64,000 nucleotides of DNA. Source: Brachyhypopomus gauderio. Lineage: Eukaryota; Chordata; Actinopteri; Gymnotiformes; Hypopomidae. Each line of letters starts with the position of its first letter. Position 1 is the first letter of the stretch. Below, one piece after another: positions 51,266 to 61,721 of the stretch. The stretch lies in the NCBI RefSeq assembly GCF_052324685.1, contig NC_135212.1, positions 15,942,410 to 16,006,409 of the forward strand, read 5' to 3'. The notes beneath the pieces were generated by a model. The model ran no database searches. It was not told where the DNA came from and saw only the letters and a list, made by a program, of their open reading frames with translations. A program made the position numbers and the translations under genes.

Positions 51266-53893
51266 ATGGCTGTGCAACATGCATTAACTATGAGGGTTAT
51301 TCACTGTGAGGGAGATATAAGAAAGATGACAATGCCAACACGACCTGAAACACTGGAAGATTTGATCGACTGGCTCAAAGGCACTCTACAAATAAACTAC
51401 AGCTTCACCTTACAGTACCAAGACCCAACGAACTATGTAACCTTACAGAAATATCTGCACTTCCAGAAAAGCCAAGCATCAAAATTGTTCCTATTATTGA
51501 TCTTGTACAAATAACTGCAGCAACTGAATCATTTAGTGACACAAGCAGCCATGTAGACAGCAATATCCCATCTGTGTCCTCTCTGGATAGAAGTCATCAT
51601 TGGCCAGAGTTGTTTGACATCCCCAAATTTTCTGTTGATGTGGAGTACAGACTTCGACAGGGTAACTTGGCAAATCTTAAGGACGGAACCTCTCTTAAAA
51701 TGACAAAAGAACTGAAGCATGATGTCTTGGAGAAACTGGCTGCAACAATTTATGCTTTCAAAGCATACCCAGAAAAACAGGATTATGAGACTGTTGCAAA
51801 AGCCTTGGTACAAGCACATCCATGTCTCACAGAATCAGGATCAACCTCAGGCTGGGATGGCTGTAAGAACAGCCTGAAATTTAAAATGGGGAATTATAGG
51901 ACCAAAATGCGCCATCTGGGACGGCTTGATGTCTCCGTCAACACTGGTAAGCGTGGAAAGCAAACCTTAAGTGGTGACCTTCCCAAGAATTCACCTCAAG
52001 AAACCAAGGAAGGGGGAAATAAATTTCTTACCTGAATATCCAGAGGGGATGGATGACCATAGCCTGGAAGAGGCTTGTCAGATTCTGCACCAGGAAATTA
52101 TGAAGACAAAGCCAAATGCATCCCTTGTTAGGAAAGAAATGGATGTGACATTTGCTCTTCGGAGAAAAGAAATTATCAGAGACAAGCCTGCCATCAGCCA
52201 AGTGGTACATCGCTGGCCAGCACTTTTCACAGAAAGTCAGGTTTGTATGACTGTTTATGTATTTAATTACTATTAAAACAAATGATTATAATTTTTTTGT
52301 GTTCTAAACATGCTGTATTGTATTGTGAGTAATTTTTGGAGTTCATGTTCAGTTTCAGTTAATTTTTTATGGCTTTGTGTTTGTTAATATTGTGCAACAC
52401 ATCATTTAATGGGTCATAGATTGGACACATTTAACCCTATTTATGCATAGTTTGCTTTGTTTTATTTTCCAGGTATATTGCGAGTTCACCAGAGTAGTAG
52501 GGAAAAATCTGAGAGAACAGTTCTTCAATACACTTGATGATTTCTCACCAAGGCTGATGGACCTCTTCAGGAAAAAAAAAGGACTTGCAGGTCAGCTTTT
52601 GGCTGACCTTTTACGAAAGACAAAGGTGAGTGATATAATATATTCCTGTTTTTCCCAATTTAATCTTTTGTTACTTTTTTCTCATTTCATATTTTCTCTA
52701 TATTCTGTTTTAATATATTCTCCTGATATTTCCCATTATCTTTCTCCTGGTGTGAGGGTTGATACATGACACAAGTGCAGATGAAACTAAGCTTTAATGC
52801 AAAGACTCGTAACAGGCACAATCCAAAACATAATCCAAAAGATAAAGTCAAGGCGATCCGGGGAAAAATACACTAGAAATACAAATCATACACTAGAAAA
52901 TACTAATAAATGCTTGTTATGCTTACTACAAAAATGATTCGACAATATTTCGCAAAGATCTAATTGCAAGTAGGGGTTTAAGAATAGACCTCAATGAGAC
53001 ACAGGTGAAAACTAATAATGAGGATATGAACGATGAAGCTGTCGCAGGGAATTCTGGGTAGTGTGGTCCTCCTGGGTATGTGACATGACACCTGGACTAT
53101 AAATCATCAATAAATGCTCAGAAATATTTTTACAGTTTGCTGTATTCCACACTTTGCAGACCACCGAGCCGACAGATATAAGGAGTCTTTGTCTTCAGGG
53201 GCTACCAGTCATCTTGGGGGATGATCCATCTACATTCTTCAAGACATCCTCTGTAAGTAATTGAACTTATTGCAAATGTTTATTGTTTAAATGTTGTTTT
53301 TTGTTGTTTACTTTTTTTTACTTAATTTTCTATTTTGTAGCAAAAACAACTGTTTTTAGTTGATTTCCCTCAGTTATTTATATTCACTTCAAAATTTAAA
53401 ATAACTTGAATGGAAGAGTGAAAACATGCTTGCACAGATTTGTTATATATCAAACTATGTACACTTATTTCAACATGTGTAATTAAAAACTTTACACATT
53501 TAAGCTAAAAGGGGGTATTTATTGTTATATTTGTTTATTCTTGCTGCTGTTGCTCATTAACTAGTATTGTTTCTAATTGTACATTTTATTCTGTTAGGAT
53601 GTAAACGACAGTCATATAGTGAAACATCCGTGGGAATCCTCTGTGTCAATCAGCAAGATCCTCATCTAAGTTCATGTAAAGTGAGCATCATATTGGAAGG
53701 CATTGACGTGATGGACAACTTGGCCAATCTACCCCAGGCCGTCTGTCTTCTATTTGGCCTCATCTATGCCCTTCATCTGGACTACCCTAAGAGCATGAAA
53801 AACACTTTCTGCTTCATGCAGCAAGTAATGCTCAACCTTGGTAGTCGTGAACTGCCACCCAAACTTCAGACTTTAAAAAATCAGCTTGTGTGA
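51266..53893 (+). pseudogene. SAMD3-like accessory gene of the CACTA element
   Basis: Predicted exons are 51266-52240 (ATG, donor CAG|GTTTGT), 52473-52625, 53160-53252 and 53598-53893, each with plausible GT/AG borders. Exons 2 and 3 are whole-codon lengths (51 and 31 codons). The protein shows WPELFDIPKFS, LEKLAATIYAFKAYP, a basic middle and a C-terminus with ILEGIDVMDNLANLPQA and LFGLIYALHLDYPKSMKNT, as in proteins annotated 'SAMD3-like' in fish. No SAM domain is visible. Single-base shifts near 51430, 52010 and 53680 break the frame. An LTR lies in intron 2 and another just after the stop. The function is unknown. Confidence 0.6.
52751..53090 (-). repeat. Solo LTR in an intron (TSD CCTGG)
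   Basis: TGTGAGGG...ATGACA is flanked by CCTGG (52746-52750 and 53091-53095). At 340 bp without coding sequence it fits a solo LTR. The orientation is uncertain; the minus strand is suggested by its ATGACA/TGTCAT end. Confidence 0.75.
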
Positions 53894-53910
53894 AACTGAT
53901 TTCAAGAAGG

Positions 53911-54678
53911 TGTAACGTCTGCTCCGCCCCAACCTATGTGAGATCTTCATGTTTCCCTTAGTTTTGTCTTTTAGTTGAATCTTTAGTAGTGTTCTCCTGT
54001 CACGCCCCTTGATACCGCCCATTATTAGTCTTGATCAGCTGTTTACGTTTAATTCCTTGATGTGTTTGGTTTATATTCCCGTGTGCCCAGTCCTTCCTGG
54101 TGAGTCAATTTGGAGTTTGCTGTTGCTAGTGTTTGTATGTTCTGTTCCCCGTGTTTTGATATCGGATCTGCCCTTGGTGTTTAACTTTGATCGTTGTGTG
54201 TTCAGCGTTTGGTTTAAATTATCAGGTTTGTTTTCGAGTCGCTTCATAGATCGTCCTATGTTTGGTTTTATGCTCTTTATATTGAGTCTGCTCGTTATTG
54301 TCCCCTGATTGTTCGTTAGTAAGGTTAGTTTCTTTCGCCTGGTCTGTTTGGCGTTATTCCGGTTTATTGTATTTTTCCATTTTGAGTGTGTTTGTTTACT
54401 GTTTGTGCGATAACCCGTTCGTCTTTTGTGTATTCTCTGTTGTGTCTGAGAGGTGTTATCTAAGTAGTCTGTGTACTAGTATACACTCTAAGAGTTTTAC
54501 TGTTGCATTCGCAGTGTTTCGTTGTCTGGAAGCTCCGAGTGTTTATGTAAATGTAATGCCTCGCCGTTCAAGAGCGATTCGAGCCGATCTGGTTAGGAGA
54601 CGGGAGGAAACTCCTACTCCTACCAATAAATCTGACTCTCAGCATCATTTGTGTCCTTCAACTAGTTCTTATGTTACA
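53911..54678 (+). repeat. Solo LTR, 768 bp (TSD GAAGG)
   Basis: TGTAACGTCTGC...ATGTTACA is flanked by the perfect 5-bp duplication GAAGG (53906-53910 and 54679-54683), with CAATAAATC near its 3' end. It is inserted 17 bp after the stop of the SAMD3-like gene. The open frames inside it are not recognised as genes. Confidence 0.9.
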
Positions 54679-55040
54679 GAAGGTTTGGTTCCACCTACCA
54701 AATTCTGTGTTTTTGTTTTTGCTCCTGTGTGCTATTTATAACATGTGTGAGCATGTTCTCTTTTACTTACAAGTCAGAATGTTTGCAGCAGAGAAGTCAT
54801 TTTCATTATTATTATTTTTTAGTACATTGTCTAAGTAGTGGTAAATGTAAATTACTGTATAAGTAATTTCAAGTAAATACTACTGAACAGAAGAGTATTT
54901 TGTCACTTTCACTATTTGTAATCAAAGAAAAGAAAATATAAATCAATATTTTATTTCTTGAACTCAAGATACTAAGTAGAATTAATGGGTAAAGCGATTA
55001 GGATAATACTACAGAAGAGTTAAATCATTGTACCCTTGAT

Positions 55041-55230
55041 GCAAAACAACTTTATATTTTAAGTAATACTGACTTACATTTTCATTGCACATTACTTAAA
55101 TTTTTTAGTAAACTCAACTTATTCCTTTAGGCAAAACAACTTTATATTTTAAGTAATACTGACTTACATTTTCATTGTACATTACTTAAATTTTTAAGGC
55201 AACCGGTTTACTAATATTTTTAAGTAAACT
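55041..55230. repeat. Subterminal 90-bp direct repeats of the CACTA element
   Basis: A unit beginning GCAAAACAACTTTATATTTT occurs at 55041 and 55131, and AGTAAACTCAACTTATYC also recurs at the terminus. Subterminal repeats of this kind are typical transposase-binding regions in CACTA elements; that role is inferred. Confidence 0.8.
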
Positions 55231-55252
55231 CAACTTATCCGGGCTTACAGTG

Positions 55253-55660
55253 TAAATAGTGATCAGAGATTGCTATGGTTTGCGGAAGTATATTTATATT
55301 ATCTACGTCGATACCCAGCGTTAAGATTAAATCTAGGGTATGATTTCGATAATGTGTCGGTCCTACTACATTTTGTATTATGCCGACAGAGTTCAATATA
55401 GAAGTAAAAGCCCTTGTCAGTGGATCCTCCACATTATCAAAATGTATGTTAAAGTCTCCTACCATTATTATTTTGTCACTACATACTGCTAAATTTGCTG
55501 CAAAATCTGTGAAATCATTTAAGAAATCTGAATAAGGCCCTGGTGGTCTGTATACATTTGTTAAGGAAAATGCACTTTTATTTACGGATGGACTAATTAC
55601 ATTAATAGACAGCATCTCAAATGAATTTGAGATATCTAGTTATTTCTGATGAATTTCTAA
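55253..55660 (-). pseudogene. L2-like LINE endonuclease fragment
   Basis: The minus-strand frame has VYRPPGPYSDFLNDF, IIMVGDFNIHFDN, THYRNHTLDLIL and ISDHYL, the C-terminal motifs of the apurinic-type endonuclease of LINEs (GDFNIH and SDHY). It runs directly into the linker at 41810 on the other side of the CACTA element. The N-terminal half of the endonuclease is not recognisable upstream. Confidence 0.85.
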
Positions 55661-56476
55661 ACAATCTCGATAGATTATGCTCTTAGTTTGTGCTCTTGTT
55701 ATTAATGCTCTTTGGTCTTTGTTCAGTGTTCTACGCTTCCTGGTCTGTGAGTTCTACTCATTTCGTTGCTTAGTCGGGGAAAAGTAACAGGTCTTTTCAG
55801 CTGTCCTGGTATGACAAAGTGAGCTAGCTGACTGGAAGTGCAGTAAAAAAATAAAATGTACTTTTGGCCATGCCTCTTGATGAAACCATCTCAGGGATGT
55901 GTTGTCTGGTCAAAAATGGGTTTTGGGGATCTGTCCAACTTTGACAGGGCATAGAAAAGGCATGAAAAAAGCAATAACGTGAATGCATGTGCAAGGTTAA
56001 GTTGCCTGGGGAGAGTCAGGCATGCAATCAATGAAGGTGCTCGCAATCAAATGGCAAAACATAAGGAAACAGTTAAACGAAACAGAATTTTCCTAAACTG
56101 CCTTACTGATGTGACTTCTTTGCTTGGCCGTCAGGACCAGCATCCGCCACTGAGTTGTACATATAGGAAAATGATAATTCAGGGCTCAAAGTGAAGTAGA
56201 CAGTTGGGCCAACATATTGATTCACCTCCAGGCTTATATTTCCACAATTTTGGTTGTATTTGAGAGCCTCTAATACAGAAGAAAACAAACAACAAAAAAA
56301 GCAGTTTTGACTTTGGGGATGTACAGTGTTTATAGTTACACTGGTGATGTAAAAACGTTCTGTTATAACATCTCTGATTCAATAGGGTCTTGTCTGACAA
56401 AATAAAAATCGGAGTGTCTATTTGCACTTGGTACTTGGTAGAAGTAGCATTTGCCACACAGCGAGGCTATTTTCTA
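55661..56476. other. Unassigned, no gene seen
   Basis: AT-rich sequence between the LINE fragment and the palindromic element. Short open frames lack recognisable domains. Confidence 0.4.
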
Positions 56477-56840
56477 TGGGAGGTAAATCCTGTCAATAAT
56501 AAAACTGAAAGGAAAACACTAAAATGAAAATGAAAATGCCATTTTGCCATTTCTTTTTCCATACATGTGAGAAAATATTATGACAAAATTAAAAATAAAA
56601 TGAAATCACTTAATTTGAAATTTAATGTTTCACTCGAGCACGGGTCATATGTGACAAAAATTAAATTAAATTTAAAAAAGGAGGATTGGCTGATTTTCTT
56701 TTTCATTTTCCACTTTTCATTTTCCACTTTTCTTTTTCGTTTTCAACTTCACCAGCATGCAAATACATGTAAATTAACAGTAGGCGGGGCTACAACTACA
56801 GAACCTCCCGTGAAATCCAGAGAGGGCAGCACACAGCAAC

Positions 56841-56908
56841 ATGGCTGACGTTTTACTAGAAACGGCAAATGAGATTATGAGGTTGGCAAATTCCCAGGAC
56901 GGAGATTA

Positions 56909-56961
<53 letters not shown>

Positions 56962-57280
56962 TATTTATACAAGATATATAATATATTGCTTAGATGTGAA
57001 GTAATCTTAGACAGGCTTGGCGATATCCAAGCTTTCACCAACATGCAAGGTTAATACTGTGTTATGTCGGAATATATGTGAAGTGGTAGAACGGTTAAGG
57101 TCTGGATCGGGGACCATGGAAAACCGCCCAGTGCAAGGTCGGTCTAGGTTGGACGTTGCCGAAGAGACGATGCTGAAGTTGGTTACTTATTCTCAGTTTG
57201 ATATTTGTTTGGTTACTTATTCGCAGCTCCTTATTCGGCAGCTGAAGTTGGTTCCTTATTCAAAAAGGATGTGTTCATGA
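56841..57280 (+). pseudogene. N-terminal transposon reading frame, left arm, split by (AT)n
   Basis: ATG at 56841 starts the frame MADVLLETANEI seen in the right arm, but it is interrupted at about 56905 by an AT microsatellite of roughly 70 bp. After it the same protein resumes (ICEVVERLR, then MENRPVQGRSRLDVAEE in another frame). The GRxRLDV block resembles the N-terminal region of integrase-like transposon proteins in fish. That is a weak recognition. Confidence 0.45.
56905..56980. repeat. (AT)n microsatellite
   Basis: It is nearly pure AT dinucleotide and lies inside the left-arm reading frame. The right arm lacks it at the equivalent position (near 61270). Confidence 0.95.
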
Positions 57281-57589
57281 TGCGTGTTTGCTGCGCACTT
57301 TGTTTAAAAGAGATAGATTTTAGATAAATAGGAGCATACGTTAAGAGGATATTGTTTCCCATAGTGATTTTGTGAATGTAGAAAAATATATTAAAATATA
57401 ATGAAAGCATTCCTTTTGTAAAATGGTTTCTATTTCAAGTCATTACAATTGTATGCAATTTGTACATGATGATTGAATTCGTCAGCATTTCTAACGTAAG
57501 GAAACATTCTTAGTTTTAAAAACTAAAAACACAAAAATGCTGTTCTAGAACACAAATCAATCAGAAGAAGAAATACCAGCACACAACAT

Positions 57590-58360
57590 GGCATATTGAG
57601 CAGTGGGCATATAGGTGAACAGATTTAAAGGGGCAGTTTCAGAGGCTTATTGAAGGCCTTATTGATGGTGGACCAGAGAAATAACAAATGAATCATAAAG
57701 AACAGGTCGCTTCCTAAGAGAGGAACCTGATTTTAGCCTGACCCAACATAATTTTATACCTCAAATCTAACTGGAAACATGGCATATTGAGTAGTTAAGC
57801 GCACAGGTGAAATGGTTCAGAGGGGCAAATTCAGAGGCTTGCTGCATGCCTATACGGTGTCGGGCCAGACAAATAACACATGCATCATACATACCACGTT
57901 ACTATCTGTAAGAGAAACCTGATTTTGGCCTGGCTCTACATCATTTTAGCCTTCAAATCTAACTGGAAACATGACACATGCAGTTGTGCGCACAGGTGAA
58001 ATGTTCTTCCTGTATAACTTTAGGGTGCCGGGCCAGGCAAATAACATATGCATCATACATAACAGGTTCCTATGTGTAAGAGAAACCTGGTTTGAGCCTG
58101 GGCCGACATCACTGTAGCCCTCAGATCTAACTGGCAATATGGCATATTGTATATTGTTGCGCCCAGGTTACATGATTCAGGAGGTGAAATTGAGAGGCTT
58201 GCTGTATGATGTCGGGCCAGGCAAAACTCATATGAATCATACATAACAGGTGCCTGTCTGTACGACAAACCTGATTTTAGCCTGGCCCAAAAGATCTAAA
58301 TGGCAATATGTAAGTGCACACTGATGGCAGGCCAGATAAACCTGTATTGTGCAATTTGCA
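57590..58360. repeat. Degenerate ~170-190-bp tandem repeat
   Basis: The phrase TCAAATCTAACTGGAAACAT or a variant starts near 57761, 57953, 58121 and 58289. Between these are shared phrases for 'gtcgggccaggcaaat', 'catacataacaggt' and 'aaacctgattttagcctg'. About four diverged units are present. Two reversed units are visible in the right arm (near 60378 and 60486). Confidence 0.75.
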
Positions 58361-58400
58361 TGAAAGTTCCAGTGATTTTTGTATCAAAAGTTTAATAATT

Positions 58401-58402
<2 letters not shown>

Positions 58403-58458
<56 letters not shown>
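58403..58458. repeat. (AT)n microsatellite, left of MITE
   Basis: A pure AT run broken by the insertion at 58459. It continues on the other side at 59311-59372. Confidence 0.95.
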
Positions 58459-58461
<3 letters not shown>

Positions 58462-59307
58462 TGGTGGGCCGTTAACGGTGTTAACGGCGTTCGTTAATTT
58501 GATACTCTTATCGGGCGATATAAAAATTATCGCCGTTAATTTATTCTTAAAGTTGGGTTGGGAACTGGGTCAAAATGGGTAAACAAACTATGATGACTTT
58601 CAACTTGATAGTTTAGCTCGGCTGTATTCCTAACCAAATTGCACAGTAGGGGCGAGAACGAGTTTTCAAACCTGTGAATTACAAATCGTACGTGTGCTTA
58701 CATGGATGCCGCCACGAAGTCGCCCGGTTTGCTTCATGGAAAATTCATTTTTAGGAACGTAAAGTGTTACCGGAGCGGAGCTCGGAGCGGTCGTTTTCTG
58801 CATGGTCCTAGCGCTAGATTCGTCGCTATTTAAATATTTCTTTTTAACAGTTAAAACTGCAGAGGACCAAAACCGGCTTTTGAAAAAGTCCCCCCCAAAT
58901 TACGTCCGTGAGGTTAAATGTACTAAATGTTGGCTTACATTTCAAATATCATGTTTAGCTGAATAAACATGTTATCAACCCCTTTTAATGTACAGTATGT
59001 AGGCTTACAAATGCATGTTTAACTGAAGAATAAACCGTTGAACATGAGTAGCCTACATTTTATTGAGCATGTTTTTTTTCTTCAAGTATCAAAGTAGAAC
59101 AGCTTTCTCAAGCAGTGATGCATTTTGGAAACAGGAGATGAGCCCCTGGTCTAATCCTCTGTATTAAGAAACCCTATCTCAAAAACTGAATTTTAGTCAT
59201 TACTTGGGTAGCACGCATATGAGCCATTTTAATATAGATTAATCTAGATTAATTTCAAGATTTCAGTGAGATTAATCTAGATTAAAAAAATTAATCTATG
59301 CCCACCC

Positions 59308-59310
<3 letters not shown>
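58459..59310. mobile_element. hAT-type MITE inserted in (AT)n
   Basis: TAGTGGTGGGC at the left and GCCCACCCCTA at the right are near-inverted ends. Both sides are AT repeat, giving ATATATAT as a possible 8-bp duplication, although in a microsatellite this is not informative. The body of 852 bp has GTTAACGGCGTT-type motifs and TTAATCTAGATTAA palindromes but no transposase. Confidence 0.75.

Positions 59311-59372
<62 letters not shown>
59311..59372. repeat. (AT)n microsatellite, right of MITE
   Basis: The continuation of the AT run at 58403-58458 after the MITE. Confidence 0.95.
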
Positions 59373-59374
<2 letters not shown>

Positions 59375-59629
59375 GATGTTCGGCTGATTTTCGCGTTTAA
59401 GTCCATGATAAATCCTATTTATCTGCATTCCATTAAGAATGCCTTTCATAGTTACGCGTGAACGCGCTTCTGTCTGGGTCAACCTACTCAGAGTTGAGCG
59501 ACCCTGATGACTTTAACTCCGATCCGCCGTTTTGGAACCGAAAACTCTGAGTATGTCAGATCGGGGTAAGACAACTCCGAGTTCAGGGTTAAGTTTAGAG
59601 TTTGTTAACCCCGCTTCTTGGAATACCCC
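59373..59629. other. Spacer inside the palindromic element, MITE-like
   Basis: It contains paired phrases such as CTCAGAGTTGAG, AACTCTGAGTATG and CAACTCCGAGTT that resemble a Harbinger/ISL2EU-type MITE, interrupted on its right by the solo LTR. No gene. Confidence 0.35.
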
Positions 59630-59634
59630 CCTGG

Positions 59635-60123
59635 TGTCATGTAGGGCTACGCCCCCCTCTCCTAGCTGTCAATCCGGAGTGTCTGTCCCTCGTGTCTGTG
59701 TTGTTCCCTGCTCTTTGGTCCCGCCCAGCTTGTCTGTTGCCCGGGTTTCCCTCTGTCTGCCACGCCCATGTCGTTATCGTCCTCAGCTGTGTCTTGTTAG
59801 TTCCATGTTCTTATAGTCCCTGTGTTTCCCCAGTCTGGTATCGGTGATTTTGTGTCTTTGACCTGTTTACAGTTCCAGTGCTCCTTGTATCGTGTTCATT
59901 CGTGCCCTTGTGAGTTTTGTATTCCGTCGTTCGGTGAGTTTGCTCTGTCTGTTCCTGCCATTCTGTTTCCCTGCCCGTTTTGTTTATTATGCCTGTGTAC
60001 CTATCTAGTTCGGACAGCCTACCTGATATGACCCATGCCTGCCCATGGAATTCCCTGTAATAAATCTCGCTCTCCTCAGCGTTTGTGTCTGTCTCCTCGC
60101 TCCGCAGTGCGTGCTGCATTACA
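59635..60123 (+). repeat. Solo LTR, 489 bp (TSD CCTGG)
   Basis: TGTCATGTAGGGC...GCATTACA is flanked by CCTGG (59630-59634 and 60124-60128). It has a TATA-like TTATAG at 59811 and AATAAATCTCGC near 60058. It is the best-preserved copy here of the family also seen at 34037-34510, 34977, 36240 and 37113. The phrase GGGCTACGCCCCCCTC near its start is diagnostic. Confidence 0.93.
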
Positions 60124-61116
60124 CCTGGTCTCTGTGTCTGAGTATTCATTTGTGTGACTCTACATGAATAAGGCCTACAAGTATGTAGTTGAAATTTCTC
60201 TACACACTATTAACATTATATAATATTTTAATTGCATTAGTAATACTATTATACAAACTGGTCTAGTTTATCCAAGATAGGCACATGTTAAGTATGATGC
60301 ATATGACTTGCCTGGCCTGAGACATTAGAGGCATATAGCAGCATTTCACTTGTGCAAAATTACACAATATTCCATATTGCCAGTTAGATCTGAGGGTTAG
60401 AGTGATGTCGGGCCATACTGTTATGTATGATGCATATGTTATTTGCCTGGCCCGGCACCTTATAGGCATGCAGCAAGCCATGTTTCCAGTTAGATTTGAG
60501 GTATTAAATGATGTTGGATCAGGCTAAAATCAGGTTCCTCTCTTAGGGAGCAACCTGTTCTTTATGATTCATTTGATATTTCTCTGGTCCACCATCAATA
60601 AGGCCTTCAATAAGTCTCTGAAACTACCCCTTTAAATCCGTTCACCTATATGCCCACTGCTCAATATGCCATGTTGTGTGCTGGTATTTCTTCTTCTGAT
60701 TGATTTGTGTTCTAGAACAGCATTTCTGTGTTTTTAGTTTTCAAATCTAAGAATATGTTTCCTTACGTTAGAAATGCTGACGAATTCAATCATCATGTAC
60801 ATACAAATTGCATACAATTGTAACAACTTGAAATAGAAACCATTTTACAAAAGGAATGCTTTCATTATATTTTATAATTTTTTTTCACATTCACAAAATC
60901 AGTATGGGAAACAATAACCTCTTAATGTATGCTCCTATCTATCTAAAATCTATCTCTTTTAAACAAAGTGCACAGCAAACGCATCGTGAACACAACCTTT
61001 TTGAATAAGGAACCAACTTCAGCCGCCGAATAAGGAGCTGCAAATAAGTAACCAAACGAATCTGAAAGTGCGAATAAGTAACCAGCTTTAGTGTCGTCTC
61101 TTCTGCAACGTCCAAC

Positions 61117-61347
61117 CTAGGCCGACCTCGCACTGGGCGGTTTTCCATGGTCCCCGATCGACCTTAAGCGTTCTACCACTTCACATATATTCCGACATAC
61201 AACAGTATTAACCTGCATGTTGGTGAAAGCTTGGATATCGCCAAGCCTGTCTAAGATTACTTCACATCTAAGCAATATATAATCTTTGTCCTGGCAATTC
61301 GCCAACCTCACAATCTCATTTGCCGTTTCTAGTAAAACGTCAGCCAT
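61117..61347 (-). CDS. N-terminal transposon reading frame, right arm
   Basis: A 76-codon frame starts at ATG 61347 (MADVLLETANEI; then DYILLRCEVILDRLGD and ICEVVERLR). It mirrors the frame in the left arm but is not split by a microsatellite. In another frame it continues as MENRPVRGRPRLDVAEE (61148 downward), so a one-base shift or splice may separate the two. It resembles the N-terminal exon of fish proteins carrying an integrase-type domain, but no catalytic domain is present in this element. Whether it is expressed is unknown. Confidence 0.4.
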   Translation of the reverse strand: MADVLLETANEIVRLANCQDKDYILLRCEVILDRLGDIQAFTNMQVNTVVCRNICEVVERLRSIGDHGKPPSARSA

Positions 61348-61721
61348 GTTGCTGTGTGCTGCCCTCTCTGGATTTCACGGGAGGTTCTGTAGTTGTAGCT
61401 CCACCTACTGCTAATTTACATGTATTTGCACGTTGGTGAAGTTGAAAACGAAAAAGAAAAGTGGAAAATGAAAATGAAAAGTGGAAAATGAAAAAGAAAA
61501 TCACCAGCAGGTAGCGCCAACCCTCCTTTTTTATTTTAATTTTATTTTTGTCACATATGACCCGTGCTCGAGTGAAACATTAAATTGCAAATTAAGTGAT
61601 TTCATTTTATTTTTAATTTTGTCATATTTTCACACATGTATGGAAAAAGAAATGGCAAAACGGTATTTTCATTTTAGTGTTTTCATTTCAGTTTTATTAT
61701 TGGCAGGAATTACCTCCCATA

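Larger units (their letters stand above)
41811..55252 (+). mobile_element. CACTA/EnSpm DNA transposon, 13.4 kb, inserted in the LINE
   Basis: The left end is CACTGTAAACCCGGAT and the right end reads CACTGTAAGCCCGGAT on the minus strand. It is flanked by TA on both sides (41809-41810 and 55253-55254), and the LINE reading frame continues across the site. CACTG ends and TNP2-type transposase sequence inside identify the superfamily. It carries three plus-strand genes (44797-45924, 47542-51240, 51266-53893), a THAP-like fragment and subterminal 90-bp repeats. At least three hAT elements and two LTRs inserted later. All three genes carry lesions, so this copy is probably immobile by itself. Confidence 0.88.
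56477..61719. mobile_element. Long-inverted-arm element (palindrome) with TA target duplication
   Basis: The left edge TGGGAGGTAAATCC and the right edge, reading TGGGAGGTAATTCC on the minus strand, are each flanked by TA (56475-56476 and 61720-61721). The similarity is not confined to the ends: about 1.2 kb of each arm (roughly 56477-57780 and 60490-61719) are reverse complements with scattered differences. The centre holds a degenerate tandem repeat, AT microsatellites, a hAT MITE, and a solo LTR. It may be a DNA transposon with very long terminal repeats or two head-to-head copies. I cannot assign the superfamily. Confidence 0.7.

Noticed and set aside
58379..59482. Frames made of alternating Tyr-Ile
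   Set aside because: They are translations of the AT microsatellite, not proteins.
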